Below are positions 42,869 through 50,912 of a DNA stretch of 58,286 bases, in pieces. The first letter of the stretch is position 1, and every line of letters starts with the position of its first letter. The notes under the pieces are model-generated. The model made no database searches. It was not told the DNA's origin and worked only from the letters and a program-made list of their open reading frames with translations. Source of the DNA: an uncultured delta proteobacterium (GTDB lineage Bacteria > Desulfobacterota > Desulfovibrionia > Desulfovibrionales > Desulfovibrionaceae). The stretch lies in NCBI GenBank assembly GCA_903835685.1, contig CAILNX010000019.1:1-58286 (forward strand), given 5' to 3'. The position numbers and the translations under genes were made by a program.

Positions 42869-42916
42869 TTGCACATTTTGCACAAACGGGTAGGGTTATG
42901 TGCAAGCGGGTGCACA
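42869..42916. promoter_or_regulatory. cluster of four TTGCACA-type boxes (putative enhancer)
   Basis: TTGCACA at 42869-42875 and 42878-42884, inverted TGTGCAA at 42899-42905, and GTGCACA at 42910-42916. They lie about 60-110 bp upstream of the sigma-54 promoter, a usual distance for an enhancer-binding activator. Confidence 0.65.
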
Positions 42917-42976
42917 TTTCAGACTAAATCGGTATGATTAAAAGTTTAACATGCTGGCATCAAAGATAAAATATCT

Positions 42977-42992
42977 TGGCACAGGGGCTGCA
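42977..42992 (+). promoter_or_regulatory. sigma-54 (RpoN) promoter
   Basis: TGGCACAGGGGCTGCA matches the -24/-12 consensus TGGCACRNNNNTTGCW at all but one defined position, with GG and GC correctly spaced. It is 38 bp upstream of the cytochrome start codon. Confidence 0.85.
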
Positions 42993-43029
42993 TCAAGCGG
43001 GTGAAAGGACAATCAGGAGGGTACTGATC

Positions 43030-44670
43030 ATGACCGGAAATGAGACCGCATCCACGAATTCGTCACGGCCTGGGGCAAGGCTCGCGAATGGGAAGTCCGT
43101 GCTGTTTTTCATGGCGATGCTCGCTTGGCTGCTCTTTCTCGGCCCGGGCGTGACGCCCGGCCTCGCGGCCCAGGACCCGTCCATGGCCGGGATGGCGGGC
43201 ATGGACGAACCTGCGGAGAAACACCCAGGCGTGGCCCCCGCTCCCAAGCAGTCCCACCAGGAACCGGCCGAGGCGCACGGCGCGGCAAAGGAAGCGCACC
43301 AGGAACCGGCGGAAGTGCACGGCGCGGCCGTGGAGAAGCATGCCCAGGAAAGCCCCGCTGTCCTGGAGTCGCATCAGGAACCGGCGGCTGGGGGGCACGG
43401 CGGCTCACCGGAGAAGCATGACGAGGCCGGGGCTGCCGCCCGCCAGCCCCATCAGGAACCGGTCGCCGAAGGGCACGGCGGATCCGGGGAAAAGCATGTT
43501 GAAGCCGAGGCCGGGGCCGGAGGGCATGGCCATGGCGGCGCTCCTGGCGTGGGCTACATCGGGCTGAACAAGCGCGAGGGGGGCATCGACGAGGCTGCGC
43601 TCAAGGGGTTCAAGGAACGACTGTCTGAAGAGGCCATGAGCAAGGGCAGGCTCGATCAGGCCCGCCTGGTCTTCTTCGCCTTGAGCTTTTTGGCGGTTTG
43701 CCTGGCCTTTGCCAGGAACGAGAAGCTCGGGCCGATCACCCGGGGGCTGCGCGCGGCCGTGGATTGGCACGCCTTGGGGACCGTGACCGGCATCATCCTG
43801 GCCGGGCTGGTCATTCCCTCCGGCATCATCGTGACCTTCTTCTTCATGCCCACCTCCACGGGCGTGTACCCCAGCGTGGAGGCCATGACGACCAGTCCCG
43901 GCCTGGCCTTCTTCCGGAATTTGCACAACTGGTCCAGCGAGGTCTTCATCTGGCTGCTGCTCCTGCATGCGGCCCGGACCATCTCCACGCACACGTTTTT
44001 GGGCAAGCGCAAGTTCATCTGGCTGGCCGGGGCGATAGCCAGCGCGGTCGGCTGGGTGGCCTTTCTGTCCGGCAGCTTCATGCGCGGGGACCAGGAGGCC
44101 CTCGAAGGCTTCGAGCACATGATGTATTCCTTCACCCTGGTTCCCGGGGGCGGGGCCATCGCCCGGTTCTTCTCGGGCGAACTGACCCTGATCCGTCTGA
44201 CCACGCTGCACGTCATCGCCACCATCTTCATCATGGCCGTGTTCCTCGGCCTGCACGTCTTGATGCGCAAGGTGCACGTGCTGGTCGAATCCCGCTGGAA
44301 GACGGCGACCATCTACTCCTGCGTCCTGACCCTGCTCCTCGCGGTGCAGAGCATCTACATGGAAGCGCCCTTTGTGCGCGGGCTGGCGGGCATCCCGACC
44401 ATCTCCGGCATCGAGTACACCAAGCCGCCCTGGCCGATCTATTTCCTGATCCAGGGCGAGAACTGGTTCGGCGCGAACGCCATGGTCATGATCCTGGCCA
44501 TAACCTTCGTCCCGCTGATCATCCTGCCCTATGTGGTGGAGTTGCTGCCCCTGCCGGACCAGCGCAAGCGGCTGGTGGGCGAGGGCGCGTTCTATGTGGG
44601 GGTCTTCGGGCTGCTGCTGGTGTCCTTCATCGCCGCCGGAGGGAAGATCATCGCGCACATCTTCATGTAG
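43030..44670 (+). CDS. cytochrome b/b6-type membrane protein with His/Glu-rich periplasmic region
   Basis: A 546-aa protein. A membrane/signal segment (about 25-47) is followed by a roughly 120-residue region of HQEPAEAHGAA-type repeats rich in His, Glu and Gly, presumably periplasmic. The rest carries about eight helices of a cytochrome b/b6-type core. Heme ligands are seen as H-x13-H in LHNWSSEVFIWLLLLHAART and H-x14-H in LHVIATIFIMAVFLGLHVL, the second with b6 spacing. No Rieske protein or cytochrome c gene is nearby, so the electron partners are unknown. The ATG at 43030 follows AGGAGGG. Transcription is expected to need RpoN and an enhancer-binding protein. Confidence 0.87.
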   Translation: MTGNETASTNSSRPGARLANGKSVLFFMAMLAWLLFLGPGVTPGLAAQDPSMAGMAGMDEPAEKHPGVAPAPKQSHQEPAEAHGAAKEAHQEPAEVHGAAVEKHAQESPAVLESHQEPAAGGHGGSPEKHDEAGAAARQPHQEPVAEGHGGSGEKHVEAEAGAGGHGHGGAPGVGYIGLNKREGGIDEAALKGFKERLSEEAMSKGRLDQARLVFFALSFLAVCLAFARNEKLGPITRGLRAAVDWHALGTVTGIILAGLVIPSGIIVTFFFMPTSTGVYPSVEAMTTSPGLAFFRNLHNWSSEVFIWLLLLHAARTISTHTFLGKRKFIWLAGAIASAVGWVAFLSGSFMRGDQEALEGFEHMMYSFTLVPGGGAIARFFSGELTLIRLTTLHVIATIFIMAVFLGLHVLMRKVHVLVESRWKTATIYSCVLTLLLAVQSIYMEAPFVRGLAGIPTISGIEYTKPPWPIYFLIQGENWFGANAMVMILAITFVPLIILPYVVELLPLPDQRKRLVGEGAFYVGVFGLLLVSFIAAGGKIIAHIFM

Positions 44671-44685
44671 GCCCGGACCTGGCTT

Positions 44686-45555
44686 TTACCGGCTGACCCA
44701 CAGGGCCGGGCAGTCCATCTTGCGCAGGAGCTTGAAGCACATGTGGGCCGGGAACAGGGTCTCCAGGTAGCCCGAGGAGGCCGGGGACATGCCCACGGCC
44801 ACGGCCATGTAGTTCCCCTCGGCCGCCTCTTCCAGGATGGCCCGGGCCACGTTCTTGTCCTGGCGCACCTTGGTGCGGACCAGTTCGGGCGGGAATCCGT
44901 TCACGGTCAGCTCGGCCGCTGCGGCGGCCAGCACCGACGGGGCCGTGGCCTCCTCGCCCACGTGCAGGATGGTCACCGGATGGGCCGAGTCCGGCCCGAG
45001 CACGAAGCCCACGTGGTCGGCCATGCGCAGGGAGTGACGGGTGTCGCTCACGCACAAGAGCACCCCGCTCTCGCCGTTGGTGCGGCGGCGGCAGACCCAG
45101 ATGGGAAAATCCACCCGGCGCAGGAGCAGGTTGCTGCTCACGCTGTCCGCCACCAGCTCCTCGATCCAGGTCAGGCCCCGGCGGCCCAGGACCGCTGCGT
45201 CATAGAGCCCGCCCGAGCCCTCGCAGGTGATCTCGTCCAGGGCCCCCCGGCCCGAGCAGGCCACCTTGAGCAGGAGATTCTCCGAGGAAAAGCCCTTGGT
45301 CATCAGCCGGTTTCGGGCCTCGTGCAACAGGGCTTGGTCCGCCTCCGAACAGCTCGGGGTCTGGGCCGGAGTCTGGACCGAACCCGGGGTCCGGCCCGCG
45401 CAGGCCGGGTCAGGCGGCGGGGTCCCGGGATTGTGGGCCACGGAGAACAGGGTGAGCAGCACCTCGGTCTTGTCCGGGAACAGGTCGGCGATGAAATCGA
45501 GCTTGTACCAGGAGGTCTGGTCCTGGCCGATGGTCAGCAGCAGGTGTCGTTGCAT
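44686..45555 (-). CDS. tandem UspA-domain protein
   Basis: A 289-aa cytosolic protein with two universal-stress-protein-like halves. The first (about 1-150) contains LLLTIGQDQTSWYKL and YDAAVLGRRGLTWIEELVADSVSSNLL. The second (about 165-289) contains GVLLCVSDTRHSLR, the HVGEE strand and the C-terminal GYLETLFPAHMCFKLLRKM. The classical GxxGx9GS/T nucleotide loop is imperfect in both. The ATG at 45555 has a weak ribosome-binding site; a TTG further upstream would add 17 residues. It follows the PP2C gene by 32 bp, so it is probably co-transcribed and may be linked to Ser/Thr phosphorylation. Confidence 0.82.
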   Translation of the reverse strand: MQRHLLLTIGQDQTSWYKLDFIADLFPDKTEVLLTLFSVAHNPGTPPPDPACAGRTPGSVQTPAQTPSCSEADQALLHEARNRLMTKGFSSENLLLKVACSGRGALDEITCEGSGGLYDAAVLGRRGLTWIEELVADSVSSNLLLRRVDFPIWVCRRRTNGESGVLLCVSDTRHSLRMADHVGFVLGPDSAHPVTILHVGEEATAPSVLAAAAAELTVNGFPPELVRTKVRQDKNVARAILEEAAEGNYMAVAVGMSPASSGYLETLFPAHMCFKLLRKMDCPALWVSR

Positions 45556-45587
45556 GGCGATCCGCAGGGGAAAGAGTCGGGCGCCGG

Positions 45588-46376
45588 TCAGGGGCGTACC
45601 GGCCAACCCGCTGCCACCACGGTAACATTGTCCGGCCCCCCCGCGTCAAGGCTCATCCGCAGCAATCCGTCCACGGCCCGGGCCGGAGTCGTGGCCCGGG
45701 CCAGGACCAGGGCCAATTCCGCCGGTCCCGGAGGACCGTCCGGCCCCAGGAGTCCATCAGTCGCCAGCAGGAAGGCTTCCTGGCCGGGCCGCCACGGGCC
45801 GCTGCGCAGTTCGAATTCCAGGGGGCGGGGGGGGTGGCGGCCCAGGCCCAGGGCCTGGGTGAGCATGGAGCGCAAAGGGCTTGCCACGGCCTCGGCCGGG
45901 GTCATCAGTCCGGCCTCCACCTGCTCGTTCACCCAGGTGTGGTCCCGGGTGAGCAGGCGGGCCGTGCGGCCGTCCCAGAGCCAGGCCCGGGAATCCCCGG
46001 CCCAGGCCAGGGCGAAAGCCGAACCCGAAAGGACCAGGGCCGTGAGCGTGGCCCCGGGCGGCCGGGCCTCGTCGGGATCGGCCAGGCCGCGCACCTCGCG
46101 ATCCGCCTGGCGCACGGCCTCCCCCAGGCCCGCCCCACGCTCCACGGCCCGGACCAGGGCGGCCAGGGCCAGGGCCGAGGCCTCCTGGCCCCGGGCATGG
46201 CCGCCCAGCCCGTCGCTCACGGCGAACAGGCCCAGGTCCGGCCGGGCCAGAAGGGCGTCCTCGTTTCCGGCCCGCACCAGGCCCTGGTGGGTGGCCGAGG
46301 CCCAGGGAAAATCCGGGCCAAGGTCCTGGCCCCGGGCCAGGGCTTGGTTGTCCTTCTCCGGGTTGGCTGGTATCAT
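45588..46376 (-). CDS. PP2C-family protein serine/threonine phosphatase
   Basis: A 262-aa cytosolic phosphatase of the PPM/PP2C family. Motifs: ASATHQGLVRAGNEDALL (motif 1 with metal-binding acidic residues), FAVSDGLGGHARGQEAS (motif 2), LAWAGDSRAWLWDG, LLATDGLLGP and DAGGPDNVTVVAAGW (final metal ligand). It removes phosphate from Ser/Thr; no cognate Hanks-type kinase is in the window. The ATG at 46376 is only 35 bp from the divergent SDR-like gene. Confidence 0.92.
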   Translation of the reverse strand: MIPANPEKDNQALARGQDLGPDFPWASATHQGLVRAGNEDALLARPDLGLFAVSDGLGGHARGQEASALALAALVRAVERGAGLGEAVRQADREVRGLADPDEARPPGATLTALVLSGSAFALAWAGDSRAWLWDGRTARLLTRDHTWVNEQVEAGLMTPAEAVASPLRSMLTQALGLGRHPPRPLEFELRSGPWRPGQEAFLLATDGLLGPDGPPGPAELALVLARATTPARAVDGLLRMSLDAGGPDNVTVVAAGWPVRP

Positions 46377-46411
46377 GGCCCATCGCTAACAAAAGAACCC
46401 GGGAGATGTCC

Positions 46412-47914
46412 ATGCGCGACAAGCCGGTCCTGGTCACCGGGGCCACCGGATACGTGGGCGGGAGGCTGGTCCCCCTGCTGCTGGACGCCGGATGGCGGGT
46501 GCGGGCCGCGGCCCGGTCGGCGGACAAGATCAAGGGTCGGCCCTGGGGGACCCGTCCGGGCCTGATCGCCGTGTCCATGGACATCATGGACCAGGCCTCG
46601 GTGGAGGCCGCGGCCGAGGGCTGCGGCGCGGCCTATTATCTGGTCCATTCCATGGCCGCCGAGAGCGGGGATTTCGCGGCCCGGGAGCGCAAGGCTGCGG
46701 CCAACATGTGTCGGGCCGCCCGGAACGTGAATCTTTCACGCATCATCTACCTGGGCGGCCTGGGCGTGGACGGTCCGGCCTTGAGCAAGCACCTGCGCTC
46801 CCGCCTGGAGACCGCCGAGATCCTCTCCCTGGGGCCGGTGCCCGTGACCTGGCTCAAGGCGGCCATGATCCTGGGCTCGGGCAGCGCCTCCTTCGAGATT
46901 TTGCGCTACCTGGTGGAGCGCCTGCCCATCATGATCACCCCCAGATGGGTGCACACCCGCTGCCAGCCCATCTGCATCCGCAACGTCCTGGGCTATCTGA
47001 CGGGCTGCCTGGACCACCCGGAAACCACGGGCCGCTCCTTTGACATCGGCGGGCCAGACATTCTCACCTACGCCGAACTCTTCAACCTCTACGCCCAGGA
47101 GGCCGGGATCAACCCCCGGCCCATCATCCCGGTGCCCCTGCTCTCCTCGCGCCTGAGCTCCTTCTGGGTCAGCTGCCTGACCCCGGTGGACCGGCCCCTG
47201 GTGCGCGCCCTGGTCGAGGGCCTGCGCAACGAGGTGGTCTGCCACGAACACACCATCCGGGACATCGTGCCCCAGCGGCTGATTTCCTGCCGGGAGACCA
47301 TCCGCCGGGTGCTCGGCCGCATCGACGCCAAGGACGTCATCGACGCCTGCCATTTGGACGCCGGACCCTGCGACCCGCCCGAATGGGCCGCCCGGGGCGA
47401 CGCGCCCTATTCCGGGGGCCACATCCTGACCTGTGGCTACAAGGCCGAGCTGGGAGCGCCCGCGGCCAAGGTCTGGGACGTGATGGTGCGCTGCGGCGGG
47501 GACACCGGCTGGTACTACGGGGACGGCCTGTGGAAGCTGCGCGGCTGGCTGGACAAGACCCTGGGCGGGCCAGGCCACGGCCGGGGCCGCCGGGACCCGG
47601 TGGACCTGCGCGTGGGCGACGCCCTGGACTTCTGGCGGGTGCTCTCCATCGAGCCCGGCCGCAGCCTGGTCTTTCTGGCCGAGATGCGCGTGCCCGGCCA
47701 GGCCTTACTCAGCCTGGGCCTGAAACATCTGGGGCCAGACCGTTGCGAGCTGTCCATCCAGGCCCTGTTCAAGCCCCGGGGAGTGCTCGGCATCCTCTAC
47801 TGGTACTCGGTCAACCCCCTGCACGTGCCCGTATTCAAGGGCATGCTCCGAGGCATGGCCCGGGCCGCTGGGGCAAACATCCTCTCCGGCCCCGAGGCGC
47901 TGAAGAAGCCGTAG
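46412..47914 (+). CDS. NAD(P)-binding SDR-like protein with DUF2867 domain
   Basis: A 500-aa protein. The N-terminal Rossmann fold has the nucleotide loop TGATGYVGGRLVPLLL and looks like the NmrA/atypical SDR group; YYLVHSMA keeps the YxxxK-like position poorly. The C-terminal part (about 320-490) is the DUF2867 domain (CGGDTGWYYGDGLWKLRGWLD, DALDFWRVLSIEPG). Such proteins are often annotated as nucleoside-diphosphate-sugar epimerases; the reaction is unknown. The start at 46412 is preferred to the ATG at 46406 because GGGAG lies at proper spacing. It converges on the methyltransferase gene with 15 bp between stops. Confidence 0.85.
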   Translation: MRDKPVLVTGATGYVGGRLVPLLLDAGWRVRAAARSADKIKGRPWGTRPGLIAVSMDIMDQASVEAAAEGCGAAYYLVHSMAAESGDFAARERKAAANMCRAARNVNLSRIIYLGGLGVDGPALSKHLRSRLETAEILSLGPVPVTWLKAAMILGSGSASFEILRYLVERLPIMITPRWVHTRCQPICIRNVLGYLTGCLDHPETTGRSFDIGGPDILTYAELFNLYAQEAGINPRPIIPVPLLSSRLSSFWVSCLTPVDRPLVRALVEGLRNEVVCHEHTIRDIVPQRLISCRETIRRVLGRIDAKDVIDACHLDAGPCDPPEWAARGDAPYSGGHILTCGYKAELGAPAAKVWDVMVRCGGDTGWYYGDGLWKLRGWLDKTLGGPGHGRGRRDPVDLRVGDALDFWRVLSIEPGRSLVFLAEMRVPGQALLSLGLKHLGPDRCELSIQALFKPRGVLGILYWYSVNPLHVPVFKGMLRGMARAAGANILSGPEALKKP

Positions 47915-47929
47915 CCGAACCTCCCCGGC

Positions 47930-48730
47930 CTATCCCTCACGCACGGCCGTGGCCCGGAAGAAGGTGTAGCAGAACGCGCCCTCGGGCGTGGCCGCGCCTT
48001 CAAGATCACGTATTCCCGCATCCCATTCGGCCGGACTCATCAGGCCCAGGCCCAGGGCCTGTGCACGCACGCCTCGGACCATGGCGATGAAGGTGTTGCG
48101 CGAGAAGCCCTCGATCAAGTCCGGGCGGGAGCCGTCCACGGAGATGGTGCGCGGCTCGACCCGGGGGGAGGGGAATCCGGCCTCGCGCAGCAGGGGGTGG
48201 AGTCTGCGCCCGATGAGGGCGTCGCCCCCGGACAGGGCCTGGATGCGCACCAGACAGTCCACGGTGCGCCGGGCCAGGGCGGTTTCCGGGTGGCAGAAGA
48301 AGGAGCCGTGGTCGCCCTCGATCACGGTGAGGGTGCCGCCGGGCTTGAGCACGCGGGCCAAGGCGGCCAGGGCGGCCACCGGGTCGCTTAAGTGTTCGAG
48401 CACGAAGCAGACGAACACGTGGTCCACGCTGGCCAGGGGCAGGTCCGGGCGCAGGATGTCGCCCTGGCGGAACTCCACGTTGGCCAGACCTCGGGTGCGC
48501 AGGGCGGCAATGGCCAGGGAGTCCGGGGAGATGTCCAGGGACAGGAATCGCGCGCCGGGGTTGGCCGAGGCCAGGTGCGCGGTCTGGCAGCCCGCGCCGC
48601 AGCCCGCTTCGAGAACGAGAGCGCCGTCAGGATAGCGCAGGTCGCCGTAGAGCAGCCGGGCCAGGGTGTCGGCCTGGTCCTTCAATCGTTCCGCCTCCCG
48701 GCGGGAATAGCCGTGTACGTAGTCCTCCAT
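47930..48730 (-). CDS. class I SAM-dependent methyltransferase
   Basis: A 266-aa enzyme of the UbiE/methyltransf_11 type. It has the SAM-binding glycine loop LVLEAGCGAGCQTAHLA, the acidic residue at the end of strand 2 (LSLDISPDSLAIA), the post-III motif VDHVFVCFVLEHLSDP and LARVLKPGGTLTVIEGD. The substrate is unknown. The ATG at 48730 has GGGAGGAG upstream. It lies 57 bp after the AraC regulator in the same direction, so they may be co-transcribed. Confidence 0.9.
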   Translation of the reverse strand: MEDYVHGYSRREAERLKDQADTLARLLYGDLRYPDGALVLEAGCGAGCQTAHLASANPGARFLSLDISPDSLAIAALRTRGLANVEFRQGDILRPDLPLASVDHVFVCFVLEHLSDPVAALAALARVLKPGGTLTVIEGDHGSFFCHPETALARRTVDCLVRIQALSGGDALIGRRLHPLLREAGFPSPRVEPRTISVDGSRPDLIEGFSRNTFIAMVRGVRAQALGLGLMSPAEWDAGIRDLEGAATPEGAFCYTFFRATAVREG

Positions 48731-48787
48731 TCGCTCCTCCCTCGGGTGTCCTGTGTCCTGCGAGGGAAGAGATAGCCCCGGGCGGGG

Positions 48788-49642
48788 CTATTCGCCTTGT
48801 ACGCAATTGCGCAGTTGGCCGGGGGTGAAGCCCAGGAGGCGCTTGAAGGTCTTGTTCAGGTGGCTCTGGTCGGCAAATCCCGCCTCGGCGGCCACGGCCG
48901 CGATGGGCCTGCCGCGCAACAGGAGCTCCCGGGCCTTGCGGGCGCGGAGCTGCATGAGCCAGGCGTGGGGGGTCAGGCCGGTGTGCCGGGCGAACACCCG
49001 GATGAAGTGAAAGGGGCTCAAATTGCCCACCCGGGCCAGGTCGGGCAGGGCCAGGTCCTGGTCAAGGTGGGCGCGCAGGAAGTCCTTGACCCGGGCCACG
49101 GCCGCGTGCTCCGGGCCGAGGCGCGGCAGGCTTTCCGGGGCGTAGGTGTGCCGGGCCAGGAGCCGGGCGAAGGCCGAAAGGAGCAGGGTCTCCCGGGCCA
49201 GCCGGGGGGCCGGGGCGTCGCTGTGCAGGCCATGGACCAGACCCAGGAGGCCCGCCAGACCGGGGTCCTCGATGACCCCGGAGGTGAAGAAGGGCAGAGG
49301 GGCCGGACGGCCCGCGATCTCCTCGGCCATGCGGCGCAGGAACTCCGGGCTGAAGTAGAACATGCGGTAGGTCCAGCCCGCGTCCGAGGCGGAGTGGCCG
49401 GTATGCACCTCGTCCGGGTTCACGGTGTTGATGCGCCCTGGCGGGGCCACCAGGGTTTCGCCCCGGTAGGAGAAGCGCAAGGCCCCGGCCTCGATGACCC
49501 CCACCCCGTAGCCCTCGTGGCTGTGGCGGGGAAAGGAGCGGGTGAGGAAGCGGGCGCGCAGCAGTTCGAGCCCGGGGGCCTCGGGCGGCAGGGAGATGTG
49601 GACCTGTTCGCGCGGGTCTTCGGTGGTCTGGGCCGTGAGCAT
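48788..49642 (-). CDS. AraC-family transcriptional regulator
   Basis: A 284-aa regulator: an N-terminal cupin-like effector domain (about 25-150; RSFPRHSHEGYGVGVIEAG, APPGRINTVNPDEVHTG) and a C-terminal double helix-turn-helix (about 185-280; LARVGNLSPFHFIRVFARHTGLTPHAW, then IAAVAAEAGFADQSHLNKTFKRLLGFTPGQL). The HSHEGY/NPDEVHTG pattern is common in regulators of amino-acid-like exporters. The ATG at 49642 has only a weak Shine-Dalgarno; the neighbouring GTG codons are alternatives. It follows crcB by 26 bp and precedes the methyltransferase gene. Confidence 0.9.
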   Translation of the reverse strand: MLTAQTTEDPREQVHISLPPEAPGLELLRARFLTRSFPRHSHEGYGVGVIEAGALRFSYRGETLVAPPGRINTVNPDEVHTGHSASDAGWTYRMFYFSPEFLRRMAEEIAGRPAPLPFFTSGVIEDPGLAGLLGLVHGLHSDAPAPRLARETLLLSAFARLLARHTYAPESLPRLGPEHAAVARVKDFLRAHLDQDLALPDLARVGNLSPFHFIRVFARHTGLTPHAWLMQLRARKARELLLRGRPIAAVAAEAGFADQSHLNKTFKRLLGFTPGQLRNCVQGE

Positions 49643-49668
49643 GTTCACCACTTTCCGGAACGAAAACA

Positions 49669-50046
49669 CTAGACCAGGCGCGAGAGCAGGCGTCCGGCGA
49701 AGAGGGCGGCGAATCCCAGGAAGTTCTGCCCGGCCAGGTTGGCGCACAGGGCCAGCCAGCGGCCTTCCAGGAGCAGCACCTCGGAGTCGAAGATGAGGGA
49801 GGAAAAGGTGGTGAAGGAGCCCATGAATCCGACCAGAAGGACCATGCGCACCTCGTCGTGGATCAGGCCGCGCTCGAGCGACAGGCCCCAGACCAGGCCG
49901 TAGAGCAGGCAGCCGACCAGGTTCACCGTGACCGTGCCCCAGGGGAAGTCCCGGCCGAGAAGGGCGTACACGGCCTCGGCCAGGCCCCAGCGGGAGAGGG
50001 TGCCGATGGCCCCGGCCAGGGCCATGGCCAGGAGTTTATTGGACAT
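49669..50046 (-). CDS. crcB: fluoride channel CrcB/Fluc
   Basis: A 125-aa membrane protein with four helices, of the Fluc family that exports fluoride. Conserved segments: GAIGTLSRWGLAE (helix 1), FPWGTVTVNLVGCLLYGLVWG (helix 2 with the pore Asn) and GFMGSFTTFSS (helix 3 with the Phe/Thr/Ser pore residues). AAGGAAGG precedes the ATG at 50046. No fluoride riboswitch motif was seen in the 75-bp spacer, which instead holds a terminator of the RRM gene. Confidence 0.94.
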   Translation of the reverse strand: MSNKLLAMALAGAIGTLSRWGLAEAVYALLGRDFPWGTVTVNLVGCLLYGLVWGLSLERGLIHDEVRMVLLVGFMGSFTTFSSLIFDSEVLLLEGRWLALCANLAGQNFLGFAALFAGRLLSRLV

Positions 50047-50054
50047 GGGCCTTC

Positions 50055-50090
50055 CTTGAAAGAAAGAACCCCGCCGGAGCGGGGTTCTTT
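50055..50090 (-). terminator. Rho-independent terminator after the RRM gene
   Basis: AAAGAACCCCGC and GCGGGGTTCTTT form a perfect 12-bp stem (50063-50074 with 50079-50090) with a 4-nt loop. UUCUUUCAAGG follows on the minus strand. Confidence 0.88.
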
Positions 50091-50121
50091 TCAGGCAAAT
50101 TTCAAACGAATGGGGGCGTTC

Positions 50122-50385
50122 TTACCAACGGGGGCGGCGTTCCTCGCGGGGACGGGCTTCGTTGACCTTCATGGAGCGTCCGCCGAAGTCGGAGCCGTTC
50201 AAGGCCTGGATGGCCTCGTCAGCACCGCTCGACATCTCCACGAAGCCGAAGCCGCGGGGGCGGCCAGTTTCGCGATCATTGATGAGCTTCACGGAGGTCA
50301 CTTCGCCGTAGTTGGCGAAGGCGCCACGAATCTGGTCCTCGGAGGCACTGAAGGGCAGGTTTCCCACATAGATGTTCTTCGACAT
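50122..50385 (-). CDS. single-RRM RNA-binding protein
   Basis: An 87-aa protein consisting of one RNA recognition motif: RNP2 NIYVGNLPF and RNP1 RGFGFVEM, with a short basic tail (REERRPRW). Bacterial RRM proteins of this size (Rbp-like) are often cold-induced RNA chaperones. The ATG at 50385 is preferred; a TTG two codons upstream is the alternative. AAAGGAG precedes it. It has a strong terminator and a long AT/GC-mixed leader of about 160 nt from a predicted promoter at 50553-50581, as expected for post-transcriptional control. Confidence 0.93.
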   Translation of the reverse strand: MSKNIYVGNLPFSASEDQIRGAFANYGEVTSVKLINDRETGRPRGFGFVEMSSGADEAIQALNGSDFGGRSMKVNEARPREERRPRW

Positions 50386-50552
50386 TGACAAAAGGCTCCT
50401 TTCAAACGTTCACAAAAGGCAGGGGAGGACAACCCTCAGGCCCCCAGTTCGACTGACCGTTCAGCCTTGACCGAATGGCTCCGGCACACCCCGCAAGTCA
50501 ACAAGTACGCGCGTTGAGGCCTGGTTAGCCACCCCCGGCGCACGTCTTTCGG

Positions 50553-50581
50553 CTGCTACTCGAACTTGTGAAGTGGGTCAA
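50553..50581 (-). promoter_or_regulatory. putative promoter of the RRM gene
   Basis: Minus strand: TTGACC (50581-50576), a 17-bp spacer, and TAGCAG (50558-50553). The -35 is good and the -10 weak; it implies a leader of about 160 nt. Confidence 0.4.
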
Positions 50582-50667
50582 GCATTTTTTTTGGAAAAAA
50601 TTTATTTATCAAGAGGACTAGGAAAAAAGATTGGAGACCCTCGCCCCAAGAAGCGTGGGCCAGGGGT

Positions 50668-50711
50668 GGTGGGGCCGCGTTGGGGCCGCGTTGGGGCCGC
50701 GTTGGGGCCAT
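50668..50711. repeat. 11-bp tandem repeat upstream of the sensor kinase
   Basis: Four copies of GTTGGGGCCGC: the first reads GGTGGGGCCGC, two are perfect, and the last ends CAT. The unit is close to one DNA helical turn. Confidence 0.85.
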
Positions 50712-50912
50712 GGTAGGGTCGATGTCGGGGCGGCGCCTGACCGATGCCGACACGGTGCCGATACGGCGTCAGAATGGCGTCGGGATGGTGTCAAAACAGG
50801 GCCGGGACGCGCTTCTCCCTTTTCCCGGTTGCCAGGAATGGGACTTAAACGTAGGATTTATTCGGGCCTTTCCATTTCCGGCCGGGCCACCGGCGTCAAG
50901 CGAGGGAGGAGC

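Larger units (their letters stand above)
42691..43029. other. divergent regulatory region between Met-rich and cytochrome genes
   Basis: A 339-bp gene-less region. It contains four TTGCACA-type boxes (42869-42916), an AT-rich stretch (about 42920-42975), a sigma-54 promoter facing the cytochrome gene (42977-42992) and the ribosome-binding site AGGAGGG. No clear promoter for the Met-rich gene was found. Confidence 0.7.
50386..50912. other. 527-bp divergent intergenic region
   Basis: No gene seen. From left to right: the leader and putative promoter of the RRM gene (50386-50581), an A/T-run stretch (50580-50630), four 11-bp tandem repeats (50668-50711), and the ribosome-binding site of the sensor kinase (GGGAGGA, 50904-50910). 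No clear plus-strand promoter could be fixed. Confidence 0.6.

Noticed and set aside
50047-50121. Fluoride riboswitch upstream of crcB
   Set aside because: The spacer is short and filled by the RRM terminator; no fluoride-aptamer core was seen.
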